From the NCBI GenBank assembly GCA_012839865.1, contig DUMO01000007.1, positions 1 to 33,672 of the forward strand: DNA of 33,672 nucleotides. Direction: 5' to 3'. The notes under the pieces were generated by a model, which saw nothing but the letters and a program-made list of their open reading frames with translations, was not told the DNA's origin and ran no database searches. Every line of letters begins with the position of its first letter. Within the stretch, counting starts at the first letter, position 1. A program made the translations under genes and the position numbers. Below are positions 8,394-14,710 of the stretch, in pieces. Source of the DNA: Clostridiaceae bacterium. Lineage in GTDB: Bacteria; Bacillota; Clostridia; CAYPLH01; DUMO01.

Positions 8394-8427
8394 GGTTACT
8401 CCCGAACTTATGTTAATAAAGCATTAA

Positions 8428-9165
8428 TCAGCTTTCCAGATTACTTGCCTTGTTATCGATTTTCTCCTTTACCTCAAAACCCTTATCTCCGCCAAGCATG
8501 GCTTCAGCCCTGGCCAGAGCCCTGTCCCTTGCAGAGTTCATATCGAGACGTTTCAGTTTCATGTCAATGTTATCACTGCTCAAAGATTCCATGGCATTTG
8601 CACGGGCTGTCTTTTTGTTTACGATTTCCCTTGCACGCTCTAAGTCTTCATTAATCCGGCTTATTTGATTTTCATGAGAAGCGAATTTGGAGTTCATCGC
8701 ATTTATATTTTCCTTGAAATTTGCAAGTTTCGCCTGGGATTTCAAGGTTCTTATTTCATTCAGCTTGGCATTCATTTCAGACTCAAAAATTTTGAAATCT
8801 TCACGGATCTTTGCAACTTCTGCCATGGCGGATTCATATGTAGCCTTATGGGCTTCATATGCCGACTGGTATTCTTCCTCTTGCATAAGCAGTTCAACAA
8901 GTTCTTCCTTCTTTCCCTGCTTTGTTGCTGATTCGATTCTGGCACGAATCGAATTTAACTTGTTTTCTGCGGTTTTCAATTCAATTTTTATCATTTCGGC
9001 ATTGGTCTGTACTTCCACAATCTGATTTTCGGCTTTTTTCCTGGCTTTCTCCAGTTGATTTTTTATATCCTCAAAAAGAATATCAGGATTTTTTTCTTCA
9101 AGCCTGCCTATGAACAAACCAAAGAAACCTCTTATTAAAGCGCCTAGTCTACTAAAAAAACCCAT
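8428..9165 (-). CDS. pspA: PspA/IM30 (ESCRT-III superfamily) protein
   Basis: The 245-residue protein starts MGFFSRLGALIRGFFGLFIG, an amphipathic helix like the membrane-binding helix 0 of PspA/Vipp1. It continues as an almost unbroken charged coiled coil (residues 30-210) with IEVQTNAEMIKIEL-type heptads (IVEVQTNAEMIKIELKTAE) and an alanine-rich helix ARDRALARAEAMLGG near the end. PspA proteins polymerise on stressed membranes and are structural homologues of ESCRT-III (family knowledge). A classical PspA is about 220 residues; this one has a short C-terminal extension. AGGAGG precedes the ATG. It follows an AAA+ ATPase gene on the same strand but has its own promoter. Confidence 0.82.
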   Translation of the reverse strand: MGFFSRLGALIRGFFGLFIGRLEEKNPDILFEDIKNQLEKARKKAENQIVEVQTNAEMIKIELKTAENKLNSIRARIESATKQGKKEELVELLMQEEEYQSAYEAHKATYESAMAEVAKIREDFKIFESEMNAKLNEIRTLKSQAKLANFKENINAMNSKFASHENQISRINEDLERAREIVNKKTARANAMESLSSDNIDMKLKRLDMNSARDRALARAEAMLGGDKGFEVKEKIDNKASNLES

Positions 9166-9361
9166 AATTTTTACCTCCTGTTATGTTTTGGAGCATTCGC
9201 TGCCCATAAGACCGTTTAAAATCAGACTTCACATCGGCCTTTTGTGTTATGATAATTGGTTTTTAAATTTCAACCTTTTGCCGCTTGCTTAAGAAAGCCG
9301 GCTAAAAACTGAACAGGTAAATATTTTCAGCAATATGTAAAATCAAGGTTTTTATACTGCT

Positions 9362-9389
9362 ATTATAACACATTGCCACTGCTGTGCAA
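9362..9389 (-). promoter_or_regulatory. Sigma-A-type promoter for the pspA operon
   Basis: Reading leftward, TTGCAC (9389-9384) and TATAAT (9367-9362) are separated by 16 bp. It lies in the 256-bp gap between the AAA+ ATPase stop and pspA, giving a leader of about 190 nt. This means pspA can be expressed apart from the ATPase. Confidence 0.6.
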
Positions 9390-9421
9390 TAAGATTGTTA
9401 ACAGGCTAAAACCCGCTTTTT

Positions 9422-11158
9422 TCATTGTTTTTCCAGACACTCAACATATTTTTCAGGCAGCAGGTCCATATCTTCACACTCTTTTAAAGCCAGCATTGTC
9501 ATTAACTCAACCTGCTGGGTGCTGGGTTTGCACCTGTTAATTGCATCAAATAGCACCCTTTCGGTTAGAACCGGGTTTTCCGGGTTGGCATCACAGGCAA
9601 TTTCATAAGCTTTTCGTACAACAGACTCTATTTCCGCACCGGTATATTTACCGGTAAGTTCGGCAAAGGGCATGAAATCTGTCACGTCTGTCAAAAACCC
9701 ATACTTATTTATTATAACCGAAAAAATCTCTGCCCTTTCCTCCTTTTCAGGAAGCAATATCGGGATTTTTTTATCAAAGCGCCCAGCTCTTTTCAAAGCC
9801 ACATCCAAAAGATCGGGCCTGTTGGTTGCTGCTATGAAAATAATTTTACCTCTATTATTTGTATTACCGGTAAACTGTAAAAATTCACTGAAAATATTCC
9901 TGCTTACACCACTGTCACCGCTTTCGCCCCTTCTGAAGGTCGTATCAATTTCATCCACAAATACTATTACAGGCTGCTGGGATTGTGCCCCCAAAAGGCA
10001 CTTCTTGAAGTTCTTTTCACTTTCGCCTACATATTGTCCCAGAATACGGGACATATCAATTTTGACACAGTTGAATCCGCTGGCTTTGGCAAGAGCATTG
10101 ACCAAAAGAGTTTTGCCGGTTCCTGAAGGTCCGCAGAGCAATATACCCATGGGCACCCGGCGGAGGTCGCCTTTCTTTACCGGTTCAACCACGTTCTTTA
10201 AAAGGTAGTTCTTCACTTTTTCCATTCCGCCAATATTTTCAAAGCCAATCTCAGGATATATGAATTCCAGGACATCTCCATACTCTTTATTAAGAATGGA
10301 TTGCTTTTTTTCCTTGATAAACTCAAAACTTACGGGCACATCTTCTGCCTCCGCCCTCAGGGCTATGTCTTTTATGGCATTCTTGGACAGTCCTGATGAC
10401 AGCTTGGCAAACTCCTGGGGTGTTACTTTGGTTTTCAAGCTGCTTTTTTCAAGCAGATAGCTAATGTATTCAAGGCGCTGATTTTCATCAGGCAGGCCTA
10501 CCAGAAGCGGCTCCACCCGGTAAGAGGATTTTAATATTTCCCTGCTTACACCTGCCAGGTTGTCCGCCATCATTACAATTACGCTTCCCGCTGATGAAAT
10601 CGTACCGTTTACCGACCATTCCGAAAGCCATATGAGGGACATGCGTTCTTCCATGCTCATGCTGCCAATATCCACCGACGGGATTATTTTCTCGATGTGG
10701 TCTATGAAAAACGCCATTTTTGTGTTTTTCAGAGCAGAATCAATAAATGGGAATATTTTGGACGGCGGAGCCATAAATAAATTGGATGCAACATTAGAGG
10801 TTATCTTGTTGAACTCACGCTGCATGCCGGGCTCCAGGAACCTCAATCCCCTTGAGATGTCATAGTATGCTACTATAGAAAAATTCCTCGGTTTTAAAAA
10901 TTCCTCGTATATAAACCGTTCAATGCCCCGGAAATTGTCCACTGAATCCCTTACGTTAAAGTGCAGCAGGAACTCATGGGTCATTCCGGATTTGTATTTG
11001 TTTGCAAAATTATCATACCAAAAACCTTCCGCCACCTGATACAGCTCCTTTTTCCATAAATTTGCGAATGGCCTTAATACTTCTACATTACATTTTTGAA
11101 TGGTTGAAGTCAAGAGCCAATCCAGCAAGTAGGACAGGAGGATGGTACCTTGCCCCAT
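9422..11158 (-). CDS. Vps4/Cdc48-like AAA+ ATPase with degenerate first ATPase domain
   Basis: Residue numbers count from the longest possible start (TTG at 11296). The C-terminal half is a complete classical AAA module: Walker A GPSGTGKT (389-396), pore-loop motif QYVGESE, Walker B VIVFVDEID, sensor-1 ATNRPD, arginine-finger region RAGRFDKK and sensor-2 YTGAEIESV. The N-terminal half (about 135-330) looks like a decayed AAA domain: a Walker B-like MAFFIDHIEKIIP is present but no P-loop. Relatives unfold or disassemble protein polymers. The first 46 codons of the longest frame come from dispersed and tandem repeats, so I use the ATG at 11158 (MGQGTILLSYLLDW); even this lies in a repeat and lacks a good ribosome site. 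The native start may have been lost. Confidence 0.8.
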   Translation of the reverse strand: MGQGTILLSYLLDWLLTSTIQKCNVEVLRPFANLWKKELYQVAEGFWYDNFANKYKSGMTHEFLLHFNVRDSVDNFRGIERFIYEEFLKPRNFSIVAYYDISRGLRFLEPGMQREFNKITSNVASNLFMAPPSKIFPFIDSALKNTKMAFFIDHIEKIIPSVDIGSMSMEERMSLIWLSEWSVNGTISSAGSVIVMMADNLAGVSREILKSSYRVEPLLVGLPDENQRLEYISYLLEKSSLKTKVTPQEFAKLSSGLSKNAIKDIALRAEAEDVPVSFEFIKEKKQSILNKEYGDVLEFIYPEIGFENIGGMEKVKNYLLKNVVEPVKKGDLRRVPMGILLCGPSGTGKTLLVNALAKASGFNCVKIDMSRILGQYVGESEKNFKKCLLGAQSQQPVIVFVDEIDTTFRRGESGDSGVSRNIFSEFLQFTGNTNNRGKIIFIAATNRPDLLDVALKRAGRFDKKIPILLPEKEERAEIFSVIINKYGFLTDVTDFMPFAELTGKYTGAEIESVVRKAYEIACDANPENPVLTERVLFDAINRCKPSTQQVELMTMLALKECEDMDLLPEKYVECLEKQ

Positions 11159-11211
11159 TTTCCGGCAGCGTGTCAATTCCCTTGCCCCATTTTCGGGCAG
11201 TGTGTCAATTC
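11148..11211. repeat. Two tandem 32-bp units at the 5' end of the ATPase gene
   Basis: Two directly adjacent 32-bp units (11148-11179 and 11180-11211) share CCTTGCCCCATTTTC, GGCAG and GTGTCAATTC and differ at two positions. A third, broken start (CCTTGAACAAC) follows. The period is not a multiple of three, so the units are read in different frames in the extended ATPase frame, which argues that this part is not native coding sequence. Confidence 0.8.
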
Positions 11212-11219
11212 CCTTGAAC

Positions 11220-11277
11220 AACTTACCATGAATGAAATGAATGCAGAACATAACAAGGCTTTTATTTTGAGAAAACC
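11220..11277 (-). repeat. Dispersed repeat family 2, copy A (reverse)
   Basis: Reading leftward, the copy contains GGTTTTCTCAAAATAAAAGC, TTGTTATGTTCTGCATTCAT and TTCATTCATGGTAAGTT. Near-identical words occur at 11388-11443 and 14449-14528. Together with copy B it forms an inverted pair around a 110-bp centre, like the ends of a miniature element. It supplies the start and the FCIHFIHG peptide of the over-extended ATPase frame. Confidence 0.8.
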
Positions 11278-11368
11278 GACGGTTCGCTGAAGTCAAAAAT
11301 GCTACCGCTTTTTACTCGCCCTCCGTGGCTCGAAAAAGCTAAAAAAACATCCTGTTTTTTTCACGCAT
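11278..11368. other. Centre between inverted repeat copies A and B
   Basis: The stretch has no open frame. It includes TCGAAAAAGCTAAAAAAACA followed by TCCTGTTTTTTTCACG, an A-run/T-run pair that can form a weak hairpin, and a CTCGCCCTCCGTGGCTCG palindrome-like segment (11319-11336). I see no gene. Confidence 0.4.
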
Positions 11369-11443
11369 TTTTGCCTTCAACTCACCTGGTTTTCTAACAA
11401 AATAAAGCCATTTGTTATTGTTCTGTATTCATTTCATTCATGG
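11369..11443 (+). repeat. Dispersed repeat family 2, copy B
   Basis: The copy runs TTTTGCCTTCAACTCACCT, GGTTTTCTAACAAAATAAAG, then TTGTTATTGTTCTGTATTCA and TTTCATTCATGG. It is the mirror partner of copy A and matches copy C at 14449-14513 over its full length. The reading frame that runs from here into the metal-binding protein (start near 11412) is an artefact of the repeat. Confidence 0.8.
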
Positions 11444-11531
11444 CAGACGTTACTTTAACTCTTGCAGCATAAAAAATTTCATAAGGGATACAATAAAAAA
11501 ACGCAAAAAAAATCAAAACGGAGGGGTTTTT

Positions 11532-11741
11532 GTGGAGACAGTCACCTTTAATATTCCTGCAGTATCATGCAAGACCTGTGCGGAGAAAATTGAAAATGCG
11601 CTTTCGAATTTGCAGGGAGTAGAAAAAGTATCGGTGGATTTGAAGGCTGAAAGCGTAAGGGTGGATTTTAAGCCGGAAAGTGTAAGTACAGAGGAAATTT
11701 CAAAGGAAATCTCAAATTTGGGTTTTGAAGCGGTGAAATGA
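11532..11741 (+). CDS. Heavy-metal-associated (HMA/CopZ-like) domain protein
   Basis: The GTG at 11532 is chosen because GGAGGGG (11520-11526) sits 5 nt upstream; codons further upstream belong to the repeat. The 69-residue product is a single ferredoxin-like HMA domain with a CxxC pair in PAVSCKTCAEKIENAL (Cys13, Cys16) and the usual GVEKVSVDL and LGFEAV strands. Such proteins bind Cu(I) or another soft metal, or act as chaperones for a P-type ATPase (family knowledge). The canonical Met before the first Cys is replaced (AVSC instead of GMTC). No transporter or regulator gene is adjacent, so its partner must lie elsewhere. Confidence 0.85.
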   Translation: METVTFNIPAVSCKTCAEKIENALSNLQGVEKVSVDLKAESVRVDFKPESVSTEEISKEISNLGFEAVK

Positions 11742-11835
11742 TTTTTTTGAAGCAGTGAAATAATTTAAGTTATTGGCATTGATTGCCCGAAAATTCCGCA
11801 AGAAGTTGAGCAATTGATAAATTTATATCTGAGCC

Positions 11836-11863
11836 GGCACTGTCCCCGGTGGTACGCAGTGCC
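11836..11863. terminator. Hairpin after the HMA gene
   Basis: GGCACTG (11836-11842) pairs with CAGTGCC (11857-11863) around a 14-nt loop. It has no T-run, so termination is uncertain. It sits between the convergent HMA and nucleotidyltransferase genes. Confidence 0.4.
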
Positions 11864-11913
11864 TGAGCCTTTGAAGCTGATTATTCTTAAAATATAAAAT
11901 TTAAAGTTATTGA

Positions 11914-12666
11914 TTAGCTTATTCTTTTTGCCAGATGCTTTTTTGCGGCCAATAAATCTGACATCTTATCCACATCATTTGCAAGCTCCGGGTATTCTGA
12001 AATTATGGCGGAGGCCCTTGCGTTCAGCATTTTTGAGAATCTCTTTTCAATTTTTTCAATTGTAAGGGTACCTGTCATCAACTGAATAAGGAGCTTGAAA
12101 CTTACTATGCGTGCCATTTTTAAAGGCCGCTTTCGTGCTTCGATCAACTCCCTGGCTATTGCCAGCCCCTTGTTTATGATACGGGGGTTTAGATAAAAAA
12201 CGTTTCCGCCTGTAAAAATGCCCTCCTTCAGTTTTGTATATGTCCTCTTCATTTCCGGGAAATATTTTTCACTGAGGGATTTTTCAACTATGGGGTAAGA
12301 CAAATCAAGATTCATGGATAAAGACCTTGATATGAAATCATCGATGGATTGTGTCGTAACAAGAGGGATATCGCTGGTGCATACCAAAATGTTCCTGTTG
12401 CTGCCCAGGTAATTTATGCCGGAAATAATATTATCCATTATTGTATTGGCGGCTTCAATAATTTCGATTTTTGTTCCTGTAAAAATTTCTGCAAGCTTCT
12501 CTTTCGGCCCGATTAATAAAATTCTTGCAATGTTATGGGATTTTAAAAGAGCTTCAACTACATATTCCACCATTGTTTTGCCATGAATACAAACCAGAGC
12601 TTTGTTTTCGGAGTAGTCGGAGTCTTTTATAGTCCCGCCGCCTGCAAGCACGATTGCATCCAGCAT
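11914..12666 (-). CDS. MobA-like NTP transferase family protein
   Basis: The start at 12666 (MLDAIVLAGGG) follows GAGGAG by about 10 nt and matches the family's N-terminal nucleotide-binding motif. A TTG that overlaps the gntR stop would add 22 residues but lacks a ribosome site. The 250-residue protein shows the GT-A-like fold signatures IVLAGGG at the N-terminus, NKALVCIHGKTMVEYV and VCTSDIPLVT (DxP metal/nucleotide motif). Relatives activate sugar phosphates, molybdopterin or other substrates with CTP, GTP or similar; the substrate here is unknown. It is the last gene of the ispE-gntR-nucleotidyltransferase group. Confidence 0.8.
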   Translation of the reverse strand: MLDAIVLAGGGTIKDSDYSENKALVCIHGKTMVEYVVEALLKSHNIARILLIGPKEKLAEIFTGTKIEIIEAANTIMDNIISGINYLGSNRNILVCTSDIPLVTTQSIDDFISRSLSMNLDLSYPIVEKSLSEKYFPEMKRTYTKLKEGIFTGGNVFYLNPRIINKGLAIARELIEARKRPLKMARIVSFKLLIQLMTGTLTIEKIEKRFSKMLNARASAIISEYPELANDVDKMSDLLAAKKHLAKRIS

Positions 12667-12728
12667 TCTTTCAGATCTCCTCACTTTTTTGTAATGTATG
12701 CGCGGATACTTATTGCTCAAAAGTTTTT

Positions 12729-13421
12729 TCAAGGAGTTTTAAATTTCTGTTCTTTATCTATGGCAGTTATTATAGCCTGCTCCTGATTTTTTATATGCTG
12801 TTCCGCCGCTTTCTGTGCATTTGCAGAATCCCTGCTTTTTATATACTCAAATATTTCAAGATGTTCCTTAATAAGGTTCTTTGCGCTTCTATAATCTTTA
12901 AGATACAATACTCTGAACCTTAAGACCTGCTCCCTTAAATTGTCAATAATCTGAATAAGCTTGTCATTTCTGGACGACTTGTATATGATATCATGAAACT
13001 CAATATCCTTTTTAATGGAACCCTGGAGATTGCCTTTTTCTATATATTCATTCAGGCATGAGGATACGGATTTTAAATGCTCCAGTTCATTGTCGGTTAT
13101 CCTTTTGGCTGCAAGAGACGCAGCCAGACCATCGAGGGAGGCACGCAATTCAAGCACATCCATGATGTTTTTCACAGTCAGTTCGGCAACATGAGCGCCT
13201 TTGCGGGGAATCATGGTTACAAAGCCTTCCAGTTCCAGTTTTCTTATTGCTTCACGTACCGGAGTTCTTGAAACACCCATTTTTTCGGCAAGATGCACTT
13301 CCATCAGCCTTTCACCCGGCTTTAACTCACCAATGATAATTGCTTCTCTCAGGGTGTTGAAAATTATATCCCTTAAAGGCTGGTAGTCATTTAAATTGAT
13401 TCTTTTAATTTTACCTGCCAT
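12729..13421 (-). CDS. GntR/FadR-family transcriptional regulator (FCD domain)
   Basis: The 230-residue protein has an N-terminal winged helix (residues 14-75; LREAIIIGELKPGERLMEV, SRTPVREAIRKLELEGFV) and a C-terminal all-helical FCD ligand domain (about 85-215) with an ELRASLDGLAA start and a late EH-containing helix. FadR-type regulators bind an organic acid or metal-bound metabolite and control neighbouring genes. AGGGAGATG precedes the ATG, which lies 3 bp after the ispE stop, so the two are translationally close. The ligand cannot be read from the sequence. Confidence 0.9.
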   Translation of the reverse strand: MAGKIKRINLNDYQPLRDIIFNTLREAIIIGELKPGERLMEVHLAEKMGVSRTPVREAIRKLELEGFVTMIPRKGAHVAELTVKNIMDVLELRASLDGLAASLAAKRITDNELEHLKSVSSCLNEYIEKGNLQGSIKKDIEFHDIIYKSSRNDKLIQIIDNLREQVLRFRVLYLKDYRSAKNLIKEHLEIFEYIKSRDSANAQKAAEQHIKNQEQAIITAIDKEQKFKTP

Positions 13422-13424
13422 TTC

Positions 13425-14288
13425 TCACATCTCCCTAACTTTGGTTCTGGTTAATATTGTTTCATAACCATATGACTTAAATTTGCTCCGTGCATTTTCC
13501 ATCAGGCTGGCATCCCGGAAAATGCCAAAGACTGTCGGTCCGCTTCCGCTCATCAAGCTTCCGAGAGCACCGTTTTCCTTGAGCTGCCTTTTTATTTCGG
13601 AAATAATACCGTATTTTTTTTCTGTCACAGTCTCAAGTACATTTTTCATATTGCGAGCAAGTCTTTCTATGTCATTCTGCATTACAGCATTAATTAACAA
13701 CTCTGTATCGGGGCGTTCTGTCACGGCATTAAGGTTTAAATTCCTGTAAACCCATGCTGTGCTGACTTCAATGCCCGGGTTTACAAGAAGGATATCCAGA
13801 GGCTTCATTGAAGCAACTTTCGCAAGCTTCTCACCAATTCCCTCGGCAAGCTGGGTGTACCCATCAACGAAAAACGGAACATCTGCTCCAACCTTAACAG
13901 ACAAATCCTGCAGTGAAACTTCACCAAGCCCGAGATTAAAAAGCTGATTCATTGATTTCAACACTGCCGCCGCATCGGAACTGCCGCCTCCAAGTCCTGC
14001 TGCCGCAGGAATCCTCTTCTCAATGGATATTTTCACGCCCTTTTGTATTTTGTATTCATCAAGAAGCAGTTTGGCTGCCCTATATGCGGTGTTTGCCTCA
14101 TCAGTCGGTATCTTCGGGTTATTGCAGCAAATTTCTATACCTTTGGAAATAATTTCAACAGTTATTATATCATGCAGTTCAACTTCCTGCATAATCATTC
14201 TGAGTTCATGATATCCATCTTCCCTTTTTCCAAGGACATCAAGGGAAAGGTTGATTTTCGCATGAGCCTTTGCCGTAATAAGGTTCAT
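13425..14288 (-). CDS. ispE: 4-diphosphocytidyl-2-C-methyl-D-erythritol kinase IspE
   Basis: The 287-residue GHMP kinase contains AHAKINLSLDVLGKREDGYH (Lys11 region), the ATP-binding glycine loop PAAAGLGGGSSDAAA (94-108), GADVPFF with the catalytic Asp136, and a C-terminal GSLMSGSGPTVFGIF motif. IspE phosphorylates CDP-methylerythritol in the non-mevalonate isoprenoid pathway. The length is normal. A GGGGGAG site lies upstream of the ATG at a slightly long distance. It is the first gene in the leftward group with gntR and the nucleotidyltransferase. Confidence 0.95.
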   Translation of the reverse strand: MNLITAKAHAKINLSLDVLGKREDGYHELRMIMQEVELHDIITVEIISKGIEICCNNPKIPTDEANTAYRAAKLLLDEYKIQKGVKISIEKRIPAAAGLGGGSSDAAAVLKSMNQLFNLGLGEVSLQDLSVKVGADVPFFVDGYTQLAEGIGEKLAKVASMKPLDILLVNPGIEVSTAWVYRNLNLNAVTERPDTELLINAVMQNDIERLARNMKNVLETVTEKKYGIISEIKRQLKENGALGSLMSGSGPTVFGIFRDASLMENARSKFKSYGYETILTRTKVREM

Positions 14289-14448
14289 AATACCGATATA
14301 ACTCCCCCGGTTGTAAATTGAAACAGAAAGTCAACTCATGACAATCTTCTAAAAGTAATTAAATTATGAACCAGAATATTCTTTAAGTCAAGCACGGGTT
14401 GTGTTTTGGTTTTGAAAGAGGGACGGGAGGATTTGGCACTTTTGCCTT

Positions 14449-14528
14449 TAAGCTAACCTGGTTTTCTGACAAAATAAAGCCAATTGTTATGTTCTGCACA
14501 CATTCCATTTATGAAATCTGGTAAGTTC
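14449..14528 (+). repeat. Dispersed repeat family 2, copy C
   Basis: The copy runs CTTTTGCCTTTAAGCTAACC, TGGTTTTCTGACAAAATAAA, TTGTTATGTTCTGCACACAT and ends in CTGGTAAGTTC, a tail shared with copy A. It is a solo copy upstream of ispE and shares about 85-90% of positions by eye with copy B. Confidence 0.75.
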
Positions 14529-14616
14529 AATAAATATAGTTGTAATATTGCAATATGTTCAGAAAAGATAATTTTGGGATAATGTACCTGTCTCATTGCC
14601 CAGGTAGAAAATATTC

Positions 14617-14682
14617 GGGCACCTTTGCAGGGCTAAAATAAGAATTTAAGGTACTGCTTCAAGCCCGTTGCAAAAGGTGCCC
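14617..14682. terminator. Long hairpin after the sipL-like gene
   Basis: GGGCACCTTTGCAGGGC (14617-14633) pairs with GCCC..GCAAAAGGTGCCC (14663-14682) with small bulges and a 29-nt loop. It starts 28 bp after the leftward stop codon at 14711. There is no strong T-run, so it may be an RNA 3'-end stabiliser instead. Confidence 0.5.
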
Positions 14683-14710
14683 AAAATGCTGCAAAAATTG
14701 ATGCTATGAG

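Larger units (their letters stand above)
14289..14710. other. Intergenic region between ispE and the sipL-like gene
   Basis: The 422 bp have no gene. They hold dispersed repeat family 2 copy C (14449-14528), a GGGCACC hairpin (14617-14682) that follows the sipL-like stop, and presumably the ispE promoter, which I could not place. Confidence 0.6.

Noticed and set aside
11148-11211. CRISPR-like array
   Set aside because: The units are directly tandem with no spacers, and there are only two full copies. No cas gene is present in the window.
11412-11531. N-terminal extension of the HMA protein from an ATG at 11412
   Set aside because: These codons are dispersed repeat sequence; GGAGGGG supports the GTG at 11532.
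12667-12732. TTG start 22 codons upstream for the nucleotidyltransferase, overlapping the gntR stop
   Set aside because: No ribosome site; the internal ATG has GAGGAG and starts at the conserved LAGG motif.
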